A DNA stretch of 48,851 nt, from assembly GCA_001898385.1 (NCBI GenBank), contig MKTT01000109.1, forward strand, positions 1 through 48,851, given 5' to 3'. The notes under the pieces were generated by a model. The model saw nothing but the letters and a program-made list of their open reading frames with translations, was not told the DNA's origin and made no database searches. This DNA comes from Planctomycetales bacterium 71-10 (GTDB lineage: Bacteria; Planctomycetota; Planctomycetia; Isosphaerales; Isosphaeraceae). The position numbers and the translations under genes are program-made. Of this stretch, positions 1 to 8,330 are shown piece by piece. Each line of letters opens with the position of its first letter. Positions within the stretch are counted from its first letter, which is position 1.

Positions 1-84
1 TCCCTTGACGCGTGAGTGGCACCGGGTCGCTCACATATATCAAGTCTCGGAAAGTGCAGTACCGCATCGAGAAAGGAGGGATTG

Positions 85-723
85 ATGTTCATGCCGACCG
101 TGACCACCCCCAGTGCGATCACGCAGGAGATCCTCGACTTTTGCCGGGCAATCGAGCCCGCACACGGGCCCCTCTGGCTTGAGTTGGAGCCCCAGGGATG
201 GGCGAAGCCGCAAAACGCCTTCTTGAACGTCGGGTTCCAGGTGTCGATGCACGGGGGGGCGGTCCAACACGGTTGGATCATCTGGCTCGCCGAGCACACG
301 GGGCGACCCCTGTACGCCGAGGCAGAGTTCCACGCCGTCTGGGCAGCCCCGAACCGGGCGTTGATCGACATCACCCCCAAGGCCGATGGGGAGCGGAGAG
401 TCCTGTTCCTGCCCGACAGCAAGATGTCGTTCGAGGGGTCCGTCGTGCCCAACAGGCTGCACGACATCGCCCGCACCGAGATCAGTCGCACGATGGTAGA
501 GGGGAACCGCAGGATCGCCGAGGTGACGGCGGCCCTGTCCGACAAGGTTCGCAACGGCGAGTTGCCCATGGGCGTTCGAGTCCCCGTCGAGCGGATCATG
601 CTTGAGACGATCGCCGCACACGGCGTGAGGCTCGGCTTCGGCCGGAATGACCTCTGCCCGTGCCTGAGCGGCCGGACATACAAGAACTGCCATCGGAGGA
701 TCACCGAGCCACTCCCACGATGA
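85..723 (+). CDS. SEC-C motif protein, function unknown
   Basis: A 212-residue protein. The C-terminus carries a SEC-C-type zinc-binding motif (GRNDLCPCLSGRTYKNCH, close to the last 25 residues), with the Cys-x-Cys...Cys-His ligands visible. The canonical Gly after CPC is replaced by Leu. The rest has no domain I recognise. An in-frame start exists further upstream, but ATG at 85 is preferred because AAAGGAGG lies at 72-79 at normal spacing. SEC-C motifs occur at the ends of SecA and many unrelated proteins as small zinc modules, so they do not define a function. It is followed on the same strand by broken plasmid- or ICE-like genes, so it is probably cargo of a mobile element. Confidence 0.8.
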   Translation: MFMPTVTTPSAITQEILDFCRAIEPAHGPLWLELEPQGWAKPQNAFLNVGFQVSMHGGAVQHGWIIWLAEHTGRPLYAEAEFHAVWAAPNRALIDITPKADGERRVLFLPDSKMSFEGSVVPNRLHDIARTEISRTMVEGNRRIAEVTAALSDKVRNGELPMGVRVPVERIMLETIAAHGVRLGFGRNDLCPCLSGRTYKNCHRRITEPLPR

Positions 724-786
724 ACGGCCCAGGTCGTGACCGCCCGAAAACGCAATGCCCACGATGGCATGGATGTAAGGTGCATC

Positions 787-1775
787 ATGATCACAGAGTT
801 CGTCCCACTGGCCATGCACGAGACGCTCAAGGCGCTCGACGAACACGAATGGATCGGCGTGCGTCGCCGGGAGGATGGCCCGCACGCCGTCCTCGAAATC
901 TCGCCACCCGCCGAGATCCCGCCAGCGAGCCGGTGGTACTTCGAGATGCTCGACCGCTTGTCGAGCGACCCCGCCGTCCACCATCGCAAGGTCCACGAGA
1001 TGATCCTGCTGCATCGGCTGATCGGGAGGGCCGTCGCCCAGGGGCCGAAGATCTTCCGGCCCTCCGTGGGCATCTGCACGACGATGGAGCACGTCGATCT
1101 GTGCATCCCCTGGGGTGACTTCCGCTGGCCATACGACGGGCTGATGGTCGAGTTCCCGCCCGAGTGGGGGGGCCGCTTCGGCAGCCGCCCTCGGGTCGCC
1201 ATCGGCGGGTTCCTCGCATCCGGCCTCTTCTACGGAGAGGTGAGGGGCGGCGGTGAGAGGTTCGCATGGCCGATCGCCTGGGACGGCTTCCCGGACAGCG
1301 TGAGCGACATCCTCGCAGCCTGCGAATCGTTCGAGGAACGATCGGGGCTGGCGGGAAGCGATCGAGAGGCGAAGCTCATCAAGCGGGTGCTCCTCAACCT
1401 CGGGGTGATGCTGGCGGTGGCGGGCATGAGGGAGGCGGACGGCTACCTGCCGGGAACTTCGGGCGGCGAAGTCGGCGGGGCGGGGGCAACCGACGCCCGT
1501 TGGATCTCGTGGCCGTGGAACTTGCGAGGCCGATCGTGGTCGATCTCGACACGAGGGGCGGGACGAGGCCGAAGCCAGGGGGCGGGCGACATGCGAGCCC
1601 CCGCCCCCACTGGCGACGGGGACATTTCCGCAAGCAACCCTCCGGCCCCCGATCCGCACCCCGATACCGCACCGTCTTCATCCCCCCGATCCTGATCCGG
1701 GCCAGATACACGGGCAAGCCCGTGGACATCCCGGCCACCTACGTCGATGCGGGCGAGCACGTCTCGGCCCGATGA
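787..1775 (+). pseudogene. Frameshifted conserved protein of a mobile-element type
   Basis: The N-terminal two thirds read in one frame from ATG 787 (MITEFVPLAM...) through a segment ending LNLGVMLAVAGMREADGYLPG near 1455. Coding sense then continues in another frame (LVAVELARPIVVDLDTRG) to a stop at 1773-1775. That second part contains PHWRRGHFRKQP followed by FIPPILI. This His/Arg/Trp-rich C-terminal signature (HWRRGHWRxQPxGP) is familiar from uncharacterised plasmid and phage-associated proteins. The frame change lies between about 1455 and 1500, in a G-rich stretch. I infer one indel, either a true pseudogene or a sequencing error. An upstream in-frame ATG at 769 is also possible. Function is unknown. 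Confidence 0.6.
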
Positions 1776-1808
1776 CTTGCCCATTCCCAAAGGGAGCACC
1801 CTTTCTTT

Positions 1809-2760
1809 ATGGAAGCGATGATGACGGCCCCCGGCGACGTGACCGGGGCGGAGGGCGTCCACGGGCGATGCGGGCCTCGACGCCTTCGAGGCGATGCGTG
1901 ACCTGATCCGGGACCGCACCCGCAGCGTCTCCGAGCGGTATCAGGTCGGGGCCTATCTCGTCGGGCGACCCGGCTCCTCGAAGACCCACACCGTCGTCGA
2001 GACTCTGCAATCCCTGGGCTCGCCCTGAACGATCCGCAACAGCCGCATGAGTGCGATGGGCCTCTGGTGCCTGCTGGCCGAGCACCCGGAGCACACCGTC
2101 GTCCTCGACGACATCTCGACGCTCTTCGGCCAGAAGGGGGCGCTCCAGATCCTCCTGGCAGCCCTCGGGGGCTCCCCCGGCGAGCCCAGGGCCGTCACCT
2201 ACGCCACGAAGGACGAGCGGAAGTCGTTCGAGTTCACGGGCGGGATCGTGGCCATCTCCAACGTCCCGCTGCGGCGTGACCCGCTGGCCGACGCCGTGGC
2301 GAGCCGGGTGGCGCTGCTGGAGCACGAGCCCTCCGACGAGATGCTGGCGGTGTTCATGCGGCACGAGGCCCTGAAGGGGTTCGAGGACATCCCGCCCGAG
2401 GAGTGTCGGGAGGTCGTCGAATTTGTCATCGCCGAGACAAGGGCCTGCGACTACCGCCTCGACCTCCGCTCCATGAAGAAGGCCTGGCAGGACTACCGGC
2501 TCGACCGGCACGGGAAGTCGCAACGCCCCTGGCGGGATCTGGTGCGGTCCAGCCTCAAGCGGCTCGTCGAGCCGGGCGTCCCCGATCCGGGATCACGGGG
2601 CGAGCGGGTCGAGTGGGAGCGGGCCGTGGCCCTGGACCTGTTCCGCCAGTTCCCAGCCGACAAGCGGGGCCGGGACGAGGAGTGGGCGAGGCTGGTGGGC
2701 AGCAGCCCGCACTCGCTCTACAGGAGGAAGCGGGAGCTTGAGCGGGCGGGGCGGATGTGA
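1809..2760 (+). pseudogene. AAA-type ATPase, inactivated by a frameshift and a nonsense codon
   Basis: The reconstructed protein has a Walker A-like GRPGSSKTHTV near 1950-1985, Walker B TVVLDDIS near 2095-2120 and a sensor-like GGIVAISNVPL near 2240-2275, then a helical C-terminus ending at 2760. Two lesions are visible. The N-terminal frame opened by ATG 1809 must shift near 1860-1880 to join DAFEAMRDLIRDRTRSV. A TGA at 2026-2028 interrupts SLGSP-stop-TIRNSRMSAMG in the same frame as the downstream part. The family normally has an aromatic residue, often Trp, near here, so TGG to TGA is a simple explanation. A shortened product from ATG 2047 would lack Walker A. Such ATPases sit on plasmids and ICEs beside ParB-like genes, as here. 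Confidence 0.75.
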
Positions 2761-2887
2761 TTGCGGTTTTGCGGTTTGCAAGCCCGCCGAATCGCAACGA
2801 CGGCCGACGACGCCAGCCTCGACGGACCAGGGCGGCGGGCAGGCCCACGCCCGGACGCCACCATTCACGACCGAGGAGTCACCGCCC

Positions 2888-4123
2888 ATGGATCAGCGTC
2901 CGCACCCCCTCCCCGGCATGTCGGCCTGGGAATACGACGCCCTGAAGGCCGACATCCGCCGCTTCGGCGTGGTCTATCCGGTCGTCAAAGACGAACAAGG
3001 ATCGATCATCGACGGTCGCCAGCGGGAGAGGGTTTGCCGGGAACTCGGTCTGGCCAACTACCCCGTCCAGATCCTCGCAGGGTTGTCGGAAGATGAGAAG
3101 ATGGACCGTGCCCTCGTCCTCAACCAAGCCCGACGCCGCCTCAGCCGCAGGCAGATGCGGGATCTCATCGCCGCCGAATTGCGACGGACGCCTGACCTTT
3201 CGAACAACTGGATGGCCCAGATCCTCGGCACGATGGACAAGACGGTCGAGGCCGTCCGTCGTGGACTGGTCGCATCCTCGGAAATCCCGAGGTTGGACCG
3301 GCTGCGGGGCAAGGACGGCAAGCACCGACCCGTCACGAGGGTGGCGACGAACACCGCCAGGGAGCATCGGATGGCCCAGGACGCCCTCCGGATGCTCGGG
3401 GACGACGCCCCCCGGAGGCGTGTCGAGTTGCGGCACCTGGAGAGGGCGGCGAGGTGGAAGGTCGGGCACGTCCCCCTCCGGGCGAAGGCCGTCCCCGTCG
3501 TGCAGGACGCCCAGATCCGCCTCCTGCACTGCCCCTTCCAAGAACTCGAACGGGTCGCCGGGCTTCAACCGGGCTCGGTGAGCCTGATCCTGACCGACAT
3601 CCCCTACAATCAGGGCTTCCTGGCGCAAGTCCAGGAACTCGCCGCATTCGCCGCCCGGGCGCTCGTGGAAGGCGGCATCTTCGTGACCTACTCGGGGCAG
3701 TGCCACCTCGATCGGGTGATGCAAGCTCTTGGCGAGCACATGGTCTATCGATGGACATCCTGCTCGCACATCCGCCGCCATGCCAACCTGTTCCACCCCG
3801 CCCAGTGCCTGTCGTTCTGGAAGCCGGTCCTTATCTACTCCAAGGGCGATTGGCGGAAGCGGCGGCAGTGGCACGACTTCCTCTCCGTCGATCACGAGGA
3901 GAAGCGGTGGCACGCCTGGCAGCAGCCGCTCGAAGAAGTCGAGCGGCTGATCCGGGGCTTCAGCGAGCCGGGCGATCTGGTGTGCGACCCTTGCGGCGGC
4001 GGCTTCACGACGGCGGTCGCCTGCAAGCTCCTGGGGGACCGCAGGTGCGTCTCCTGCGACATCGACGAGCCCGCCGTGGCGAGGGGCCGGGAGCGGCTCG
4101 CCATCGAGGGCGGGATCGCCTAG
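2888..4123 (+). CDS. ParB-like N-terminal domain fused to DNA methyltransferase
   Basis: A 411-residue protein. Residues ~10-80 form a ParB/Srx-type domain (EYDALKADIRRFGVVYPVVKD, then GSIIDGRQRERV, where IDG is the usual DGhhR loop). Residues ~200-405 form a permuted DNA amino-methyltransferase with catalytic motif DIPY at 237-240 (normally DPPY) and an AdoMet motif DPCGGGFTT at 367-375, followed by CDIDEPAVARGRERL. The motif order (catalytic before AdoMet) fits beta-class enzymes. The start at 2888 is supported by GAGGAG upstream; an in-frame start 50 codons earlier has no such site. ParB-MTase fusions are typical of phages and conjugative elements, where they methylate DNA without a partner nuclease. 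An IS abuts the stop codon, so a few C-terminal residues may be lost. Confidence 0.85.
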   Translation: MDQRPHPLPGMSAWEYDALKADIRRFGVVYPVVKDEQGSIIDGRQRERVCRELGLANYPVQILAGLSEDEKMDRALVLNQARRRLSRRQMRDLIAAELRRTPDLSNNWMAQILGTMDKTVEAVRRGLVASSEIPRLDRLRGKDGKHRPVTRVATNTAREHRMAQDALRMLGDDAPRRRVELRHLERAARWKVGHVPLRAKAVPVVQDAQIRLLHCPFQELERVAGLQPGSVSLILTDIPYNQGFLAQVQELAAFAARALVEGGIFVTYSGQCHLDRVMQALGEHMVYRWTSCSHIRRHANLFHPAQCLSFWKPVLIYSKGDWRKRRQWHDFLSVDHEEKRWHAWQQPLEEVERLIRGFSEPGDLVCDPCGGGFTTAVACKLLGDRRCVSCDIDEPAVARGRERLAIEGGIA

Positions 4124-4137
4124 TACTACAGTGGTAA

Positions 4138-4985
4138 CTAATCCGGTGGCTTGGCTCCGCGGGCCCGGTAGTGGCAGCGGCGAGCCAGGGCCTGGTGGGC
4201 GCGACGCCAGCGGGACCAGGCGAGGACGGCGACCGGTTCGGGCGGCCGCTCCCAGAGGAGTCGCACCAGGAGGCGGCGGACCTCCGGGGACGAGATCCGG
4301 ATCAGCTCGCCCTCGTCGTCCGACTTTTGGGGGGCGGGCCGTCGGCCAGGTCGCGGACCGCGGCCAGGACGGCGTGGGCCAGGAGCGACAGCGTGACGTG
4401 GCGGTGCCAGCCGGTCCAGCTCCGGACCTCGTAGTCGGCCAGCCCGGCGTCCTGCTTGGCCTGCTCGAACGAGCCCTCGATCGCCCATCGCGACCCGGCG
4501 ACCCGGGCCAGCCGGGTCAAGGTCGTGCGGGCCGGCCCGGCGGCCAGGTAGTAGGCCTCCTCGCCGTCGTCGAGGCCCTTTCGGACCAGCAGCCAGCGGC
4601 GGCGACTCGGCCCCAGGTCGTGGTTGATCCGCACCCACGCCCAGGCGTAGGTCCGCGGCCCCTTCGCCCCGGCCGCGATCGTGACCCTATGCCACGGCCG
4701 CTTCGGCAGGGCCGCGGCGACGGCCCCGACCCGATGCTGGCGGAAGCCGATCCAGACCGGCTGGTTGCTGCGGACGGCCAGGACGTACGAGCGGCCCTCG
4801 GACTCCAGCCGGCGACGCAGATCGCCGTCGCCGCCGTAGACCTCGTCGCCCGTGACCCAGGCGGCCGGCACGCCCGCGGCGAAGGCCCGCTCGAGCATCT
4901 CGCGGCCCAGCCGGGGCTTGGTCGCGAACGCCGTCCCCGGCGACACGCCGGCCCGCTCGACAGGCGGTCGGCGCCGAGGCCGGCC
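4138..4985 (-). pseudogene. IS701-family transposase, C-terminal remnant with a frameshift
   Basis: Read on the minus strand, the segment begins abruptly at VERAGVSPGTAFATKP near 4985 and continues ATKPRLGREMLERAF, then TGDEVYGGDG (second catalytic Asp) and SRWAIEGSFEQAKQDAGL (catalytic Glu). It runs to about 4320, where the frame changes to DDEGELIRISSPEVRRLL and ends HYRARGAKPPD at the TAG at 4138-4140. IS701 transposases are about 400 residues, and here the first third including the first Asp is missing. The lost N-terminus coincides with the start of the opposing transposase. It is non-functional by both truncation and frameshift. Confidence 0.75.
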
Positions 4986-6227
4986 TTGCTGCTCGTCGGG
5001 GCGGTGCTGGCCCTCGGGAGGCGGACCGTCACTACCTGGATCCGCGCCGCGGGGCTGAGCAAACGGTTTCAGTCCTGCTACATCGCCGTCGCCGCGGCCG
5101 GCAGGAAGGCCGACTCGATCGCCGTCCGCCTGCTGAACGAGGTCGCCGCACCGCTGGCGACCGGGGCGGGGCGGCTGACGCTGGCGATCGACGACACGCC
5201 GACGCGGCGTTACGGCCCGTACGTGCAGGCGGCGGGGATTCATCACGACCCGACGCCCGGCCCGGCCGGCTCGCCCCACGTCTACGGCCACGTCTTCGTC
5301 GTCCTGGCCTTGCTCGTCGAGCATCCCTCCTGGGGCGTGATCGCCCTTCCGCTCCTGTCGCGGCTGTACGTCCGGCGGCTGGACCTGCCGGCGGTCGCCC
5401 CGAAACGCCGGCCCGCGTTCCGCACCAAGCTGGAGATGGCCGTCGAGCTGCTGCGATGGGCGAGGCCCTGGCTCGGCCTGCTGAAGCGGCCGATCTGGGT
5501 GGTGGCCGACGGCGCCTACGCGAAGAAGGAGCTGCTGAGGCCGGCGAAGGCCCTGGGGATGACGGTCGTCAGCCGGCTCCGCAAGGACGCGGCGCTGCGG
5601 ACCGCCCCCGGCCCGAGGCCCGCCGGCAGGCGTGGCCGACCTCGCGTCTATGGCGAGCGGGCGATCAGCCTGGCCAAGCGCGCCGGCCAGAGACGAGGCT
5701 GGTCGCGAGGCGTCTTCGACCTCTACGACGGGACCGCCGTCAAGCGGTGCAAGACGTTCCTGGCGACGTGGCGGCCGGCCGGCGGCGTGATCCGCGTCGT
5801 GCTGGTCGACGAGCGTCACGGCCGGCGGGCCTACTTCTGCACCGACCCAGACGCGACGGTCGCCGACGTCCTGACGGCGATCGCCGACCGCTTCAGCCTG
5901 GAGATCGCCTCCCGCGAGGTGAAAGAGGTCGTCGGCGCCGGGAAGCAGCAGGTCCGGTTCATCCACGCGAGCGTCGGGGCCTTCCACGTCTGCCTCCGGA
6001 CCTTCACCCTGACGGAGGCCTGGGCCTGGAGGCGGTCGGAAGCCGAGCTGGTGGACCGCTCCGATTCGCCGTGGGACGAGCCGACCCGCCGCCCCAGCCA
6101 CGCCGACAAACGCCGGGCCTGGCGCCGCGACATTCTGGCCGAGGAAATTCTCGCGATCCTGCGGTCCGGCCCGTCCGAGGCCGAAATCCAGGCCGCGGCC
6201 GACCGTCTGCTGCGCCTCGCAGCCTGA
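4984..6227 (+). pseudogene. DDE superfamily transposase, N-terminally truncated
   Basis: Coding sense begins at PALLLVGAVLALGRRTVTTW near 4984 and runs without interruption to the TGA at 6225-6227, about 413 residues. Catalytic-type acidic residues are visible in LTLAIDDTPTRRYG and WVVADGAYAKKE. The closing part (DEPTRRPSHADKRRAWRRDI) is typical of large planctomycete DDE transposases with a DDE_5-like fold. The family usually has some 30 or more residues before VGAVLA, and these are replaced by the opposing IS701 remnant. The frame is open far upstream but that part is not coding-like. The catalytic core could still be intact, yet no plausible start or left end remains. Confidence 0.65.
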
Positions 6228-6387
6228 GGCTCATGCAATCTCAGAAAGTGCAAGAACGGCGATCGAGCCCGGTTTTCTCGGGGAATTCACATGCTTAGGT
6301 GCTCAGAATCAGAAAACCCTGAAGAGTTCCACACGGAGATCAAACCTAATCTAAGTTCGAGGAGTCAGGACAAAGGAGGCCGTGAAT

Positions 6388-6612
6388 ATGGATGGGTTGC
6401 GACCTGGCGAAGCGGCCCGAATTTGCGGGATGACGCCGCACACGTTGATTAGATGGGAGAGGATGGGACTGCTGAAGGCCGTGCGCACGGTCGGCGGTCT
6501 CATGCGGTGGCGTGGGGTGCGGATAGAGGCCCTACTCCGGGACAACAGCAACATCGACAGCATTACAAAGGGGAGAAATTCAGCATGGCCGACTCGGCAA
6601 TCAACTGGGTGA
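6388..6612 (+). CDS. MerR/excisionase-like small HTH protein
   Basis: A 74-residue protein. Residues ~3-50 (LRPGEAARICGMTPHTLIRWERMGLLKAVRT) form a MerR-type or excisionase-type winged HTH: helix, turn, recognition helix with Trp-Glu, then a short wing (GGLMRW) and a second basic helix. Small proteins of this type bind DNA as excisionases or as regulators of mobile-element genes. The start is ATG 6388, eight bases after AAAGGAGG at 6372-6379; GTG 6382 is too close to that site. The final ~20 residues look unstructured and overlap the start of the next small gene. With the surrounding plasmid or ICE genes it is probably an element regulator. Confidence 0.75.
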   Translation: MDGLRPGEAARICGMTPHTLIRWERMGLLKAVRTVGGLMRWRGVRIEALLRDNSNIDSITKGRNSAWPTRQSTG

Positions 6613-6804
6613 AGCTTAACGGGGGGTGAGTACCGCAGCGAATGCGGCCGCTATCGGATCACCAGGGAGGAAGGCCGACGCTATCGACCCTGGAGGGGAG
6701 AGCACGCCTTGCGGCCCGCCTGGCGGCCACAGGATGCCAAGGCGATCGTCGAGCAGGACAAGTTCCTCGCAGAATTCCTGCACGACATGGGAGGTGCTGG
6801 ATGA
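6585..6804 (+). pseudogene. Small hypothetical protein, frameshifted in a G6 run
   Basis: ATG 6585 follows a purine-rich AAAGGGGAG. It reads MADSAINWVKLNGG and stops at TGA 6627-6629. Ignoring one G of the run at 6621-6626, the frame continues with strongly coding-like sequence (GEYRSECGRYRITREEGRRY, then PWRGEHALRPAWRPQDAKAI, VEQDKFLAEFLHDMGGAG) and ends at TGA 6802-6804. That gives a 72-residue protein whose last codons overlap an ATG at 6801. The conserved-looking charge pattern suggests the long product is the ancestral one. This is either a pseudogene or a homopolymer error. Function is unknown. Confidence 0.6.
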
Positions 6805-6848
6805 GGATGGGGAGACCCCCAGGAGCCGTCCATCGGGGAGAATTCCCC

Positions 6849-7070
6849 ATGATCCTCAACGTGTGCGGCACCTGGGCGATCGAGTGGGGGCCGGGCTCGC
6901 CCCGACCCGACCACTTCATGCTCTACCGATGCGGCGATCACGACGAGTACGTGGACACCTTCCTGACGTTGCGGGCGGCCATTCGGGAGGCGACGAGGTG
7001 GGAGGGGTCGCCCGCTCTCATGAGGTCGATACGGGTGCGAAAGGGGCTTGCAGGCTGGAGTCCGTGCTGA
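6849..7070 (+). CDS. Small hypothetical protein
   Basis: A 73-residue protein, MILNVCGTWAIEW..., from ATG 6849, eight bases after GGGGAG. An in-frame ATG at 6801 overlaps the stop of the preceding small gene (ATGA), so a longer translationally coupled form is possible. Central residues DHFMLYRCGDHDEYVDTFLT look like a compact beta-rich fold. I recognise no domain. It ends eight bases before the left end of the IS3 element and is part of the same small-gene string as the HTH protein. Confidence 0.5.
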   Translation: MILNVCGTWAIEWGPGSPRPDHFMLYRCGDHDEYVDTFLTLRAAIREATRWEGSPALMRSIRVRKGLAGWSPC

Positions 7071-7078
7071 CGCACCCC

Positions 7079-7116
7079 TGAGCTGCTCCCCGTTTTTGGT
7101 CCAGGAGAAATGGGAG
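7079..7116 (+). repeat. IS3 terminal inverted repeat next to the end of orfB
   Basis: It begins TGAGCTGCTCCCCG and ends GAAATGGGAG. It pairs with the complement of 8331-8368 at most positions, with mismatches mainly in the TTTTT versus AAAGT segment and the following CAGGA/CCCTG segment. Confidence 0.8.
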
Positions 7117-7130
7117 TACGAATCAATGAT

Positions 7131-8030
7131 CTATGACGTCCGCATGATTGCCCATTTCGATTCGGCCTTCTCCTCCCCGCAATCGGATTCACACTTGGCG
7201 GCGTATTCGCTGGGCGTCGCGTAGCCGAGCGAACTGTGCGGCCGGACGTGGTCGTATTCCCGACGGAACCACGACGCCTTCGCCTGCGCGTCGGCCACCG
7301 ACTCGAACTCGTGACGCTCCAAGAACTCGTCGCGAAGCCGACCGTGGAACGACTCGACGAAGCCGTTCTGCCACGGGCTCCCCGGCGCCACCGGGATCGG
7401 CTCCGTCCCGATGCTCGGCAGCCAGTCGGCCAGGGCCTTGCACACGAACTCCGAGCCGTTGTCGCTGCGGATCATGTTCGGGGCGCCGCGGCGACCCGCC
7501 ACCCGCCCCAGAATCCGCCGCACGTCGGCTCCTCCAAGCCGACCGTCGGCGTGCAGGACCAAACACTCCCTGGTGTATTCGTCCACCAGGCTCAACCACT
7601 TGAGCGGACGCCCCTCCGCCGTCCGGTCGTGAATGAAATCGCATGTCCATACATCGTTCTTGAATCGAGCCGGCCGCGCCTTGCAGCCATTGCCTCCCAC
7701 GCCGGACTTGGGGCCGGTTTTCCTAGGTTTTCTCGGGCGGACCGGGCGTTTGAGGCCCAACTCGCCCCAGAGTCGATGAACCCGCTTGAGGTTCGTCGGC
7801 CAACCCTTGCGGACCAGCATCGCGTGGATCCGGCGATAGCCGAAGCGGGGATGCCGTCGGGCCAACCGCCGGATCTCGCGGACCAGCGGCGGCTCGTCCG
7901 CCGGTCGCCGACGACGGTAGCGGAGGGGCGACCGCGACCGCCCCAGCACGCGGCCGACGCGCCGCTCCGAGACGGCGAACGTCTCCTTGAGGAAGCCGGC
8001 CGCGGCCCGCTGCCGGCCGGGGCTCGCCAC
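7131..8030 (-). CDS. IS3-family transposase OrfB (integrase core)
   Basis: A 299-residue frame. It has an N-terminal HTH_21-like segment (ADEPPLVREIRRLARRHPRFGYRRI), then an rve integrase core with DDE residues in WTCDFIHD (Asp), MIRSDNGSEFV (Asp) and QNGFVESFHGRLRDEFL (Glu). It closes with HSSLGYATPSEYAAK. Length and motif order are those of IS3 OrfB. A GTG at 8030 could start it, but the usual route is a -1 ribosomal frameshift from orfA at the A8 run just upstream, giving the OrfAB transposase. It catalyses cut and copy-out transposition of the element. No internal damage is visible. Confidence 0.9.
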   Translation of the reverse strand: MASPGRQRAAAGFLKETFAVSERRVGRVLGRSRSPLRYRRRRPADEPPLVREIRRLARRHPRFGYRRIHAMLVRKGWPTNLKRVHRLWGELGLKRPVRPRKPRKTGPKSGVGGNGCKARPARFKNDVWTCDFIHDRTAEGRPLKWLSLVDEYTRECLVLHADGRLGGADVRRILGRVAGRRGAPNMIRSDNGSEFVCKALADWLPSIGTEPIPVAPGSPWQNGFVESFHGRLRDEFLERHEFESVADAQAKASWFRREYDHVRPHSSLGYATPSEYAAKCESDCGEEKAESKWAIMRTS

Positions 8031-8299
8031 TTTTTTTTGGCGACCTCCTGGAGCATCTGCTTGTCGAGCATCAACTCGGCGACGAGTCGCTTGAGCCGCT
8101 CGATTTCGGCTTCAAGCTGACGGCATCGCCGATCGACGCCGATTCGGGCGGGGTCGTGCGTCTGACGCCAACGATAGTACGTCGTTTCGGCCACGCCGAT
8201 CTTCCGACAGACGTCGCCGACGGTCAGCCCCTTGGCCAGATCGCGGTCGGCGTCCTTCAGCAATCGCGCCACTTCGTCGGCGCCGCGCCTCTTCCTCAT
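7592..8299 (-). CDS. IS3-family OrfA (HTH, transposase_8 type)
   Basis: The meaningful part is the first ~90 residues: MRKRRGADEVARLLKDADRD, then VGDVCRKIGVAETTYYRWRQ (HTH) and a leucine-zipper-like LEAEIERLKRLVAELMLDKQML, ending EVAKKKW at the slippery A8G. OrfA binds the terminal repeats and oligomerises. Beyond the slippery site this frame stays open for ~150 Arg/Ser/Pro-rich codons. That is a by-product of GC-rich orfB DNA rather than real protein, and IS3 orfA usually stops soon after the shift site. The start at 8299 follows an AGGAGG-like stretch on the minus strand. Confidence 0.75.
   Translation of the reverse strand: MRKRRGADEVARLLKDADRDLAKGLTVGDVCRKIGVAETTYYRWRQTHDPARIGVDRRCRQLEAEIERLKRLVAELMLDKQMLQEVAKKKWRAPAGSGPRPASSRRRSPSRSGASAACWGGRGRPSATVVGDRRTSRRWSARSGGWPDGIPASAIAGSTRCWSARVGRRTSSGFIDSGASWASNARSARENLGKPAPSPAWEAMAARRGRLDSRTMYGHAISFTTGRRRGVRSSG
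8031..8038 (-). other. Programmed -1 frameshift (slippery) site
   Basis: On the minus strand the sequence is GCC AAA AAA AAG TGG in the orfA frame. Slipping one base back within the eight A residues places the ribosome in the frame that reads GTG GCG AGC, the beginning of orfB. This A-run/-1 arrangement is the standard IS3 way of making the OrfAB fusion. Confidence 0.75.
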
Positions 8300-8330
8300 G
8301 GAGTCCTCCTGGGCTCACTCTACCCGAGGA

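Larger units (their letters stand above)
4124..6300. mobile_element. Nested remnants of two DDE insertion sequences, head to head
   Basis: The block starts one base after the methyltransferase stop and ends before the HTH gene. It contains a minus-strand IS701-type transposase lacking its N-terminus and a plus-strand DDE transposase also lacking its N-terminus. Their truncated 5' ends meet at about 4965-4995. The left edge reads TAGTACTACAGTGGTAA. No clear terminal inverted repeats or target duplication could be paired by eye, as expected if one element inserted in or deleted into the other. The right end after 6227 contains TCTCAGAAAGTGCA, nearly the same as a motif at 44-57. Confidence 0.7.

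Noticed and set aside
5..41. TTGACG with TATATC as a promoter for the SEC-C gene
   Set aside because: The gap is about 24-25 bases, far from the usual 17.
40..1659. Long minus-strand open frame of 539 codons opposite the SEC-C and HWRRGH-type genes
   Set aside because: Composition is Arg/Pro/Asp-rich with no domain, and the plus strand carries recognisable motifs over the same bases. It is a GC-driven shadow.
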